Assembly: GCF_963677035.1 (NCBI RefSeq)
Contig: NZ_OY781472.1
Span: 1,550,001 to 1,614,000, forward strand
From: an uncultured Hyphomonas sp.
GTDB lineage: Bacteria; Pseudomonadota; Alphaproteobacteria; Caulobacterales; Hyphomonadaceae
Direction: 5' to 3'
DNA length: 64,000 bases
Position 1 is the first letter of the stretch; each line of letters starts with the position of its first letter. Shown here piece after piece: positions 35,510 through 44,007 of this stretch. Under the pieces are notes generated by a model that searched no databases, had not been told where the DNA came from, and was given only the letters and a program-made list of their open reading frames with translations. The translations under genes and the position numbers were made by a program.

Positions 35510-36712
35510 ATGGATCAGCCGGTGGACGCAGTTTCGGCGGATTTGGGGGAATCCCTTCAGGATACGCCGCGCCTGGGACAGATGGCGCCCCGTGTTTCGA
35601 CGCTCTATGCCAGCGTTTACCTTCACTATGGATATCTGTCCTTCCTGCCCTTGTGGCTCGGTTCGACGGGGTCGACGCCGGGTGAGATCGGGACGCTGAT
35701 GGCGATCCCGTTGATCCTGCGCTTGCTGACGGTTGCGCCCTTCTCGGCCTGGACGGGCCGGCATGGCTGGGTCCGCAACGGACTGGCGGTCACGGCGTTT
35801 GGATCAGCCATCCTGATCGCGATGCTGCCAGAGGCACACGGTCACCTGGCCAGAATATTGTTGGTCGTTGCCTTCGGGATGGTCTGGGATCAGATTCCAG
35901 TGCTGACGGACGCCTATGCCGTCATGGCGGTGCGGAGCCAGCGGCTGGACTTTGGGCGTTTGCGCGTCTGGGGTTCCATTGCCGTCATCATATCGAATCT
36001 GAGCGCGGGCTGGTTGCTCGACCGGCTGGGGATTCTGAGCCTGCCTTATCTTGTCGCCGGCTTCCTGCTTCTCCCGACCTTCGCATGCTTCCTGCTGCCG
36101 CCCGACCGGACCATGATGCAGGACTCACCGGATGCCGGGGGCGGCTGGCGGGAATTGCTCAGCGACAAAGTGCTGATTGCATCGTTCGCCGCCGTCTCAC
36201 TGATTGTGGGAAGTCATGGTGTGCTCAACAATTTTGGAGCAATCCAGTGGTCAGCTGCCGGCATCTCAGAAGGGCAGATCGGCATGCTGAACGCGGTGGC
36301 CGTGGTCTCCGAACTCATCACGTTTACATTTGGCGCACGGCTTCTCGGCCGGAGAGACCCCCGCTGGATGATTGCCCTTGCGGCTGTTGCTGCCTCGATC
36401 CGTTGGCTGATTATCGCAAGTAATCCGGGTGTGCCGGTCCTCTTTGGGGCTCAGCTTTTGCAGGGCGTTTCCGCGACCGGGGCCATCCTTGCCCCTATGT
36501 TGATGATCGCGCGCCGCCTGCCGACACGTCTCGTGCCGCGTGCCCAGGGCCTGAATGCCGTGTTACTGGGGGCAGTCCTCGCTTTCGTCACGGCAGGTTC
36601 GGGCTTGCTGTGGCAGCAGGGCGTCATCATTGCCTACCTGGCGATGGTCGCCCTGTGCCTGATCGCGATACCCGTTCTGTTCGCGTTCCGCGATGCGCGG
36701 GAGCCGGAATAG
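35510..36712 (+). CDS. MFS transporter (MFS_1-like / HcaT-NUP type)
   Basis: The 400-residue protein has about 12 predicted inner-membrane helices. The layout resembles the MFS_1-like/HcaT group of small symporters that bring sugars, nucleosides or aromatic acids into the cell. A GGAGGGA site precedes the ATG at 35510, and a perfect LacI-type palindrome lies 34 bases upstream. By context it imports the sugar released by the periplasmic esterase, most plausibly trehalose or an acyl-trehalose, but the substrate cannot be read from the sequence. Confidence 0.85.
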   Translation: MDQPVDAVSADLGESLQDTPRLGQMAPRVSTLYASVYLHYGYLSFLPLWLGSTGSTPGEIGTLMAIPLILRLLTVAPFSAWTGRHGWVRNGLAVTAFGSAILIAMLPEAHGHLARILLVVAFGMVWDQIPVLTDAYAVMAVRSQRLDFGRLRVWGSIAVIISNLSAGWLLDRLGILSLPYLVAGFLLLPTFACFLLPPDRTMMQDSPDAGGGWRELLSDKVLIASFAAVSLIVGSHGVLNNFGAIQWSAAGISEGQIGMLNAVAVVSELITFTFGARLLGRRDPRWMIALAAVAASIRWLIIASNPGVPVLFGAQLLQGVSATGAILAPMLMIARRLPTRLVPRAQGLNAVLLGAVLAFVTAGSGLLWQQGVIIAYLAMVALCLIAIPVLFAFRDAREPE

Positions 36713-36750
36713 TCCAGCCCCCTGGCTGTGAGTGTTTGTCCGAACTGTCC

Positions 36751-36773
36751 TGTACCGCCCACCATGCCTTTCA
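36751..36773 (+). repeat. Third, shortened copy of tRNA-Val 3' end
   Basis: Bases 36751-36773 match tRNA-Val 3' end plus flank (22188-22210) at 22 of 23 positions; a weaker match continues upstream around GTCCGAAC. It lies exactly where accessory genes give way to the MBOAT gene. Confidence 0.6.
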
Positions 36774-36905
36774 GGCAGTTTGCAAGTTTTCCCCCTTCGG
36801 GGTTCCCCTTCCATGTACCGGGTGAGCGCTTGCTGGCTATGCGAAGACCTGCCTGCTCCAATCCGGAGCCGGCTTGTCTGTTAGGGGCGGTCGTCTGGCT
36901 CGCCC

Positions 36906-39746
36906 TTAGGGCTGCTCCGGCGTTTCATCTGTGGCGGGCGTCTCCTCAGGGGAGGGGGCAAGGCCGAAATCGATCTTGCCGTTTTCCTGCAGCGCCACGA
37001 TCCGGTTGAATATCAGGTCTGCCAGCACGGCGTGACCATCGATTCCCGGGTGGCTCGGATCAAGGCGGGTCCGCGGGTAGAGTTTGGCATCATAAATGCC
37101 GAACAGGTCGATCACCGGTAGGCCGCTTTCTTTGGCCGCTTCTGTCAGGCCTTCCACATCGCTTTCCCGGTCGGTCGGGCCAGGCAGGTAGATCCAGAGG
37201 TCCTGCAGCTTCATGGATTTGGCATCATCGGCCAGGCGCTGATAGCCCGCCTTTGCAAGCTCCAGCCCGAAGGGTTCCAGCCGGCGTTTAATCTCTGCCA
37301 CAGTCTGGGAGGATTTTACGCGCGCTTCCTTATTGATGCGGTCCATGAAGTCGAACGGCATTGCGACGCCATTGTGCAGCATGCGGGCATGGTGGTTGTA
37401 GTCCACATCCAGCGGGCCGGCGATATAGATCATGGCATCCGCATCGAACTTGCTTGCCCGGTCTTCAAGCATGATGAGGCGCTGAGCAATGTCATAGGAG
37501 CTGACCGAGAAGTTCAGGATCTCATAGTGCTTGTATTTTCCGCCGGTCATTTCCTCGTTGAAACGGTCCTCCAGTAGCGCTTCGAAGCGTTTGTCGGACT
37601 CGATACCCCAGCCCATCGCGCGGGAGGCGCCGAGCATCACGATACGGAACGTGTCGTCCGGCTTTTCAAGCGTATAGTCCTTGTCTGCCATGCCCCACTG
37701 GTTGATCGGATAGGTGACCGGTTCGTTGGCCATGACCGCGCCGGAATTCGGGATGAATTCGCGGAACAGATAGTCGCCGCGGAATTCGACGCCTTCATCC
37801 TTGCGGGCCAGTTCGTGGCCGTCCGGACGTGTCATGATGAAGTTCCACAGCTCGGCATTGAAACGGTCACCGCCGCCGGCAAGGTTTTCGTAATAGCCCC
37901 GGTCGAGAGCGGCCACGTCGGCCCGGTTGAGGCGGCCAACTTTCACGTCTTCAGCGAAGACGACAGCCTCTTTGCCGAACCAGCTGCCGATGACCGGTGA
38001 CTGGAACAGGTAGAGGCCTGCTACGGCGACTGAGGCGAGCGCGGCCTGTGTGTAAAAGGTCTTTGCCGGCACCGGCCCGCGATGCGGACGGCGGCGGGGC
38101 GGGGCTTTCTCATGGCGTTCGAGGCCGAAGGTCAGGCCTCCGGTGATACAGGCAACGATGACGAGAGCGGTCAGAGAGATAATCGTCCTGATCCAGTCGC
38201 CTGCTGTTGCGATGTCCATGTCTGTCAGCGCAGGCACGAGTTGCGATCGCCCGACGACAGAGAACCAGTCTGCGGCTGTGTCGCTGGTCCAGAATGACCA
38301 CAGCAGGCAGATGAACAGGAAGGTGAAGAGGGTCCGGATCACCAGGAAGATCTTTGGGCTGATGAAGCCATAGGATGACGGCTTCTTCGGCTTGGTATCG
38401 TTCAGGGTCTGCGCGATCAGGAAAGCGCCGAGAATGGTCCAGAACAGGATGTCAGGGACGCTGAGCAGCATGGTGCCGGTCAGCCAGAACCACTGATAGG
38501 CGTGCAGGAACCAGGTGGCGACGAACACCGCTGCAATCGACAGTGCGACACCGGTATTGTGGGAGACATTGAACCGCTTGAGGTACATGTAGGATGGGTT
38601 GAACACCATCTTCTGCATGTAGTCCTTCCAGTAGATGTTGATGCGCCGCCAGAAGTCCACAAAGCTGTTCGAGAAATAAAAGCGCGTGTGCGTTTCGGGC
38701 AGGTTGAAGCCGAAGAGGAGCAGCAAGCCGACGATCAGGTGGAACAAGCCGGAGATCTTCAGATAGAGACCGAAATTCGCGACGATATATTGAAGGAAGG
38801 TCCAGGCGCCATGCACCTGGTCATCGGCCAGGACGAAATACATGTGCACGATCCGGTAGAGGATCAGGTGGAACAGGCCGCGCAACATGTAGGAGGCGCC
38901 GCGCCGATAGATCGTGATCGCGTCCTCATTGTAATAGGTGCGTCCGAAGGTCGTGAAGTCGACCACCGGGAAGAAGGGGAACACGAAGTTCGGGAACATG
39001 AAGAAGTAACCGACACGGCCCCAGAAATCTTTCGGACCTTTGCCATTGTGGACGTCGTAGAGATAGACCGACAGACGGTACATGAACATCGAGGCGACGA
39101 TCGGAAGCGCGGCGGCAATCCAGCCCTGGTAGAACATTCCGACGCGGAACAGGGCCAGCACGACCATGATCGCCAGAAGCATGGCAACGCGTACCCAGAT
39201 GTTGATCGGCAGGTGGCATATGGCGATCAGCAGGGCGCTGACCCCGACCAGGAAGAGCGCCGCCGCCACGCTGACGGATGCGAACACGCCGAGCACCGTG
39301 ACACCGGCGAGCGTCACGTAGAACGGCTTGCGCAGGGCCATGGGCAGATGGTGGTTTATGATGAACCCGAACAGGACCAGCAGCGAAACGAATTCGTAGA
39401 AGGCTGAATTCTCGATCTCGTACAGGCGGATGGCGCCGGACAGGAGGGCGACGATGACGACAGTGGCCCAGAATCGTCCGGCTTCGGCCGCCGTGCGTAG
39501 CCCGGCCCGGATTTCCCAGAGTGCGCCAATCAGCATCAGCGACGCGCACGCCCCTGCGGCAGCGATTTGCTTCGTGCTGAAATCTGCGACGGGCCGGAAA
39601 TACTCAACGGCGAGGACGTAACAGGTCAGTACGGCGCCGAGGATAATGAGCAGCGTCGGCAACCGGCTGAACGAAAGCAATTCGCTGAACGGACCAGCGG
39701 CCTGACGAGAGGTTTCGTTTTTTGTCGGCGTATCAGCCATAGTCAT
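36906..39746 (-). CDS. MBOAT O-acyltransferase fused to SGNH-hydrolase-like domain (DltB+DltD-like)
   Basis: A 946-residue fusion. The N-terminal 560 residues have more than ten predicted membrane helices. The MBOAT core lies at about 220-460: DFWRRINIYWKDYM at 364-377 and the likely catalytic His415 in ATWFLHAYQW. A helix at about 563-590 leads to a periplasmic SGNH domain (about 700-930) with block-I-like MLGASRAMGWG (Ser708) and DPSHPGIDGH (Asp896, His899). The usual GDS is GAS here. Such enzymes move acyl groups across the membrane onto glycans. It lies 56 bases downstream of the carrier-protein gene. Confidence 0.9.
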   Translation of the reverse strand: MTMADTPTKNETSRQAAGPFSELLSFSRLPTLLIILGAVLTCYVLAVEYFRPVADFSTKQIAAAGACASLMLIGALWEIRAGLRTAAEAGRFWATVVIVALLSGAIRLYEIENSAFYEFVSLLVLFGFIINHHLPMALRKPFYVTLAGVTVLGVFASVSVAAALFLVGVSALLIAICHLPINIWVRVAMLLAIMVVLALFRVGMFYQGWIAAALPIVASMFMYRLSVYLYDVHNGKGPKDFWGRVGYFFMFPNFVFPFFPVVDFTTFGRTYYNEDAITIYRRGASYMLRGLFHLILYRIVHMYFVLADDQVHGAWTFLQYIVANFGLYLKISGLFHLIVGLLLLFGFNLPETHTRFYFSNSFVDFWRRINIYWKDYMQKMVFNPSYMYLKRFNVSHNTGVALSIAAVFVATWFLHAYQWFWLTGTMLLSVPDILFWTILGAFLIAQTLNDTKPKKPSSYGFISPKIFLVIRTLFTFLFICLLWSFWTSDTAADWFSVVGRSQLVPALTDMDIATAGDWIRTIISLTALVIVACITGGLTFGLERHEKAPPRRRPHRGPVPAKTFYTQAALASVAVAGLYLFQSPVIGSWFGKEAVVFAEDVKVGRLNRADVAALDRGYYENLAGGGDRFNAELWNFIMTRPDGHELARKDEGVEFRGDYLFREFIPNSGAVMANEPVTYPINQWGMADKDYTLEKPDDTFRIVMLGASRAMGWGIESDKRFEALLEDRFNEEMTGGKYKHYEILNFSVSSYDIAQRLIMLEDRASKFDADAMIYIAGPLDVDYNHHARMLHNGVAMPFDFMDRINKEARVKSSQTVAEIKRRLEPFGLELAKAGYQRLADDAKSMKLQDLWIYLPGPTDRESDVEGLTEAAKESGLPVIDLFGIYDAKLYPRTRLDPSHPGIDGHAVLADLIFNRIVALQENGKIDFGLAPSPEETPATDETPEQP

Positions 39747-39802
39747 GCATCCGCTGTTCAGGGCGTGTTGGGTATCGGAACATCAGTGAGAGGCAGGCTG
39801 GG

Positions 39803-40063
39803 TCAGCCCTGAGCTTTCTTCTCGATCACCATGTCGGCGATCAGGTCGAGCGTATCGAGATGCTCGACATCGACTTCATGAGCTTCGACCGTGATGCCAT
39901 AGGTTTCATCGAGAAACGCGACCAGTCGCAGACTGCCGAGGGAATCAAGCACACCGTCGGTGACGAGCAGCGTGTCGTCGGTGAGGCTTTCGGGATCTTC
40001 GCCCGGCAGGAACTGCGCAGCGATGAAGTCTCGAACGGTCATTTTGATTTGCTGTTTGTCCAC
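39803..40063 (-). CDS. Acyl/aminoacyl carrier protein (DltC/PCP-like)
   Basis: GTG at 40063 with AGGAG 6 bases upstream gives an 86-residue protein. The longer open frame to 40135 has no start support. The carrier-protein motif GVLDSLGS contains Ser41, the expected phosphopantetheine attachment site. The rest has the acidic four-helix composition of ACP/PCP/DltC proteins, with LRLVAFLDETYGITV following the motif as in DltC and PltL-type carriers. It is the likely link between the adenylating enzyme (divergent at 40504) and the MBOAT-SGNH acyltransferase (cotranscribed downstream). Confidence 0.88.
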   Translation of the reverse strand: MDKQQIKMTVRDFIAAQFLPGEDPESLTDDTLLVTDGVLDSLGSLRLVAFLDETYGITVEAHEVDVEHLDTLDLIADMVIEKKAQG

Positions 40064-40503
40064 GAAGGTCTCCTGAAATTTTGTTGCGGCGCACATTATT
40101 GCGCCGGCTTGTGACACGTGTGTGCTTATAGGCAAGAACGAGACCTTTTGGACGGAAATTCCTCTCGAAAAAGTGGAAATTCTCGACTATTTTTCGTATT
40201 TTTCTGCAAAAGATATCCTTGGAAGGGAATTGACAGATGGCAGTACGCCATTTTGGGCGAACCGGCACTTGACCGCGTGGACGTCAGCTGCTGATCGCGA
40301 CCCAGTTCGGTAAGGGCCCCTGCGCGCCATCCTTGGAATTGAGGTCCATATTGATCGTGTCATTGGGAAGCAGCGGACCAGATTTCCTCTGTCTGGCGGG
40401 CAACTTACGGGCAGACTTCAGGGGAGGGCGGGCATGTGGTTTGCATCCACGTAGAGATTGTTTCGGTCTTTCTCAGTAGGATCGAATTTGGGAGGAATGA
40501 ATT
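40064..40503. other. Divergent promoter region of the Dlt-like cluster
   Basis: The 440 bases hold no convincing gene. An AT-rich block at about 40140-40220, before the carrier-protein gene, and a GGGAGG ribosome site before the ligase gene suggest two divergent promoters. No strong palindrome is seen. Confidence 0.5.
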
Positions 40504-42030
40504 GTGCGTTTGGAAGAGTTACTGATCGGAGCGGCCCGCCGGACTCCTGACGCGGTTGCCGCATTGGCGTCGGCGGGAGACTCCATCAATTATCGCGCGC
40601 TGGACGCGCATGCCGGTCAGGTCCGGGCCGCGCTCGAAGCCGCTGGTGTCAGGCCGGGTGACCGGGTTGGCCTGTGTGTGCCAAAGACGATCAATGCGCT
40701 GGGTTCTGTGTTCGGTATTCTCAAAGCGGGCGCAGCCTATGTGCCGGTCGACTACAGCGCACCTGCCGCGCGAAACGGTTTCATCTTTTCAGACTGCGCC
40801 GCCGCCGCTGTGATCGCCGAGCGGTCTGTCGCAGAGGCTCTGGTTGCAGAACTGGCCGGTGGTCCATGGACCTGGCTCGACTATCCAGTGGCTGAAGGCG
40901 AAGACGTGGATTTTGTCCTGCTTGCCCGTGAAGGGGCGCGCGCGCAGGACGTGCAGGTCGAAGAGCTTGCCTACATCCTCTACACGTCCGGTTCGACCGG
41001 GCAGCCGAAAGGCGTGATGCATTCGCACAAGACGGCGCTCGCATTCATCGACTGGGTCTCCGGCGAGTTCGAGCCGACGGCGCAGGACCGGTTCAGCTCG
41101 CACGCGCCGTTTCACTTCGATCTGTCCATCCTCGACATCTATGTGCCGATAAAGCATGGCGCCTCGGTCGTCCTGATTTCGTCGGAAGCCGGCAAGCAGC
41201 CTGGCACGCTTTCAGAACTGATTGAGAAAACCGGGATCACCATCTGGTACTCGACGCCATCTATTCTCCGTCTCCTGATGGAGTTCGGCAAGCTGGACGA
41301 ACGCGACTGTTCCTCGCTGCGTATTGTCAATTTTGCCGGGGAAGTGTTCCCGGTGAAGCATTTGCGCGCGCTTATGTCGACTTGGCCGGCGCCTGATTAT
41401 TACAATCTCTACGGTCCGACCGAGACCAATGTCTGTACCTTCTACAAGGCGGATAACCCGCTGCCGGAAGATCCGGACTATTCCTTGCCGATTGGCAAGG
41501 CCTGTTCAGGCGACGATCTCCTGATCGTGGATCCGGACAACAAGCCAGTTGCGCCGGGGGAGGCGGGCGAACTGCTCGCTGCCGGTGATTCCATCATGCT
41601 GGGCTACTGGAACCTGCCGGACCGTAACGCCACAGCGTTCACCGAGATTGATGGCGTGCGCTGGTACCATACCGGCGACGTTGTGGTGGAATTGCCATCC
41701 GGTGACCTGAAATTCGTCGGACGCCGAGACCGCATGGTGAAGCGCCGCGGTTTCCGGGTTGAGCTCGGCGAGATTGAGGCTGCCCTGCACAAGCATCCCT
41801 CTATCCCTGAAGCAGCCGTCATGGCAGTGGACCTCGGTGAGGCGGGGCTGGAGATCCGCGCCTATTACGCCTGGGATGACGATGCCGCGCCATCTCTGCT
41901 GAAACTGAAAAAATTCTGCTCCCAGAACCTGCCCCATTACATGGCGCCGGACAAATTCATCCATTTGCCCGTTCTGCCGAAAACCTCCACCGATAAAATC
42001 GATTACCAGCGTCTCAAGGAAAACAACTGA
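40504..42030 (+). CDS. Stand-alone amino-acid adenylation enzyme (DltA/PltF-like)
   Basis: The 508-residue ANL-superfamily enzyme activates an acid as AMP ester and loads it on a carrier protein. Motifs: YTSGSTGQPKG (160-170), FHFDLSILD with Asp206, LYGPTETNV (302-310), YHTGD (388-392) and the C-terminal Lys in KTSTDKID (493-500). Asp206 is the residue that holds the alpha-amino group in amino-acid-activating domains, arguing for an amino acid rather than a fatty acid. LYGPTETNVCTFY and FAGEVFPVKHL resemble prolyl-activating PltF-type enzymes. GTG start with GGAGG 8 bases upstream. Confidence 0.9.
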   Translation: MRLEELLIGAARRTPDAVAALASAGDSINYRALDAHAGQVRAALEAAGVRPGDRVGLCVPKTINALGSVFGILKAGAAYVPVDYSAPAARNGFIFSDCAAAAVIAERSVAEALVAELAGGPWTWLDYPVAEGEDVDFVLLAREGARAQDVQVEELAYILYTSGSTGQPKGVMHSHKTALAFIDWVSGEFEPTAQDRFSSHAPFHFDLSILDIYVPIKHGASVVLISSEAGKQPGTLSELIEKTGITIWYSTPSILRLLMEFGKLDERDCSSLRIVNFAGEVFPVKHLRALMSTWPAPDYYNLYGPTETNVCTFYKADNPLPEDPDYSLPIGKACSGDDLLIVDPDNKPVAPGEAGELLAAGDSIMLGYWNLPDRNATAFTEIDGVRWYHTGDVVVELPSGDLKFVGRRDRMVKRRGFRVELGEIEAALHKHPSIPEAAVMAVDLGEAGLEIRAYYAWDDDAAPSLLKLKKFCSQNLPHYMAPDKFIHLPVLPKTSTDKIDYQRLKENN

Positions 42031-43193
42031 TGGACTTTACCCTCAGCCCCGAACAACGCGCCCTGCGCGATGAAATCATCAAGTTTGCCCGCAAGGAGCT
42101 GAACCATGATGTCGAGGCGCGCGATGCTGCCAAGGAATTCCCGCGGGAGCTCTGGCTAAAATGCGGTGAAATGGGGCTTCAGGGCCTGAGCGTTCCGGAA
42201 GAATATGGCGGCTCGAATCTGGATCCGCTGAGCATTGCGATCGCACTGGAAGCGCTTGGGTATGGATGCGAAGACGCCGGGCTGGTGTTTGCCGTCTGTG
42301 CCCACCTTCTGGCCTGTGTCACCCCTGTCTGGAAATACGGCACACCGGAACAGAAAGAGCGTTACCTGCCGGATCTCTGCAGCGGCAAAAAGATCGCCGT
42401 GAACGCCATGACCGAACCGGACAGCGGATCGGACGCGTTCAACATGCGCACCAAGGCTGTGCGGGATGGCGATGACTTCATTATCAATGGCGTGAAAATG
42501 TTCTCGTCCAATGGTCCGATTGCGGATGTGGCCGTCGTTTACGCCCGCACGGATGACACCAAGGGCTATATGGGCGGGATCACCGGCTTTCTGGTCGACC
42601 GCGGTACGCCGGGCTTTTCGATTGGCCAGGCCTTCGACAAGATGTCGATCCGGACGTGCCCTATCGGGGAACTTGTTTTCGACGATGTGCGCGTGCCTGC
42701 CAGCGCTATGATCGGGAAGGTCGGCGCCGGCGGCCCGATCTTCAACCAGTCCATGGAGTGGGAGCGGACCTGTCTGGTCGCCGCGCATCTCGGCAAGATG
42801 GAATACCTGCTCGAAAAGGCGGTCGATTTCTCCAAGACACGCTCGTCCTTCGGTAAAAAGATCGCCGTGAACCAGGCCGTCTCACACCGTATCGTGGACA
42901 TGAAAGTCCGCCTCGAAGCGGCACGTCTGTTGACGTATCGAGCTGCATCGCGGCTCGAGACCTCGAAAATGGTCGGCATGGACGCTGCCATGGCCAAGCT
43001 GTTCACCAGCGAAGCCCTGCTGCAGACCGCCATCGATACGATCCGCACCATGGGCGGTTCAGGCCTGATGACTGAATATGGTGCTGAGCGGGCCCTGCGG
43101 GATTCGATGGCCGGGACGATCTATTCCGGCACGAACGACATGCAGCGCAACATAATCGCAGGGTGGCTGGGCTTGCCGGGCGCACTGTCCTGA
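42030..43193 (+). CDS. Acyl-CoA dehydrogenase-family flavoenzyme, probable aminoacyl-carrier-protein oxidase
   Basis: The start overlaps the ligase stop by one base (TGATG), so the two are coupled. The 387-residue protein has the complete ACAD fold: MTEPDSGSDAF (FAD/substrate loop, about 127-137), RTKA...INGVKMFSS, and the IYSGTNDMQRN segment near the C-terminus. The Glu usually found in YEGT is Ser here. A Glu instead sits at 245 in SMEWERT, the base position used by isovaleryl-CoA dehydrogenase and prolyl-carrier oxidases such as PltE/AnaB. It likely oxidises the carrier-bound aminoacyl group. Confidence 0.9.
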   Translation: MDFTLSPEQRALRDEIIKFARKELNHDVEARDAAKEFPRELWLKCGEMGLQGLSVPEEYGGSNLDPLSIAIALEALGYGCEDAGLVFAVCAHLLACVTPVWKYGTPEQKERYLPDLCSGKKIAVNAMTEPDSGSDAFNMRTKAVRDGDDFIINGVKMFSSNGPIADVAVVYARTDDTKGYMGGITGFLVDRGTPGFSIGQAFDKMSIRTCPIGELVFDDVRVPASAMIGKVGAGGPIFNQSMEWERTCLVAAHLGKMEYLLEKAVDFSKTRSSFGKKIAVNQAVSHRIVDMKVRLEAARLLTYRAASRLETSKMVGMDAAMAKLFTSEALLQTAIDTIRTMGGSGLMTEYGAERALRDSMAGTIYSGTNDMQRNIIAGWLGLPGALS

Positions 43194-43266
43194 TCTCGCG
43201 CATCACCGGAACTATCAGCAGGTGGCGCGGAATCGCCTGCCCCCCCGGAGGACGCATGTCTTTGCG

Positions 43267-44007
43267 TCAGCCGACCAGATGAATATGGCCGTCCGGATTG
43301 AGGTGGCGGTGGAGGGTCTGTTCGGCGCGCGCGCGGTGGTCGGGCGTCATGCCGCCGAGGACGTGGCGGCAGAGGATGAGGTCGAACAGGCCGGGGGCGT
43401 CTTCCGGGGATAGCAGGTTGTGGGCCTGGAACTGTACCTGCCGGGAGAGGACAGGCGAGACCTGCCACCTCTGCTGTGAGGCCTGAGTGAAGTAGCGGAC
43501 CAGATTATTGGCTGTGAGGCCGACCTGGACCTCGAAATGGCTGAACAGGCCGGTGTTCGCCCGCATCAGCGCGGCTTCGGAAATGTCGGTTGCGATCAGG
43601 TCGATCCGCCGGATCGTCTCAGTGGGCAGGATATTGTTCAGCAGGAACAGCAGGGAATAGGCTTCCTGACCTGTCCCGCAGCCGGCGCACCAGATGCGGT
43701 AAGGGCCTGGTGCCGTACGTGCCAGCGCGGGGGCGATGACCTGTTCGAACAGCGGTGCCAGCTCGCAGTGTTCAGAGACAAACCGGCTGTGCCTGTCGAG
43801 CAGGGCGGTTGCGGCTTCAAGCTCAAGGTTCGCGCCGGGGCGAAAATCCCCGATGTGACGGGCCAGCGCATCGACTGAGTCATGCCCGGTACGGAAGGCG
43901 AGACCGGTCAGGCGGTTCGCCAACAGGACACCTTTGTTTCTGTGCAGAAACTGGCCGGTGTGCTTTTCAGCCAGCGCCTGCAGAACGGAAAATGTTTCCT
44001 GCCGCAT
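43267..44007 (-). CDS. CheR-family protein-glutamate methyltransferase
   Basis: With ATG at 44007 the product is 246 residues. It has the short N-terminal helical CheR domain and a SAM-binding domain with WCAGCGTGQEAYSLLFLL near residue 108, an ATDISEAAL motif near 140, and FDLILCRHVLGGM near 208. It would methylate chemoreceptor glutamates, or in non-chemotaxis operons other sensory proteins. No cheB, cheA or receptor gene lies nearby, so it may act outside classical chemotaxis. It is slightly short for CheR. A GTG start at 44019 is also possible. Confidence 0.87.
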   Translation of the reverse strand: MRQETFSVLQALAEKHTGQFLHRNKGVLLANRLTGLAFRTGHDSVDALARHIGDFRPGANLELEAATALLDRHSRFVSEHCELAPLFEQVIAPALARTAPGPYRIWCAGCGTGQEAYSLLFLLNNILPTETIRRIDLIATDISEAALMRANTGLFSHFEVQVGLTANNLVRYFTQASQQRWQVSPVLSRQVQFQAHNLLSPEDAPGLFDLILCRHVLGGMTPDHRARAEQTLHRHLNPDGHIHLVG

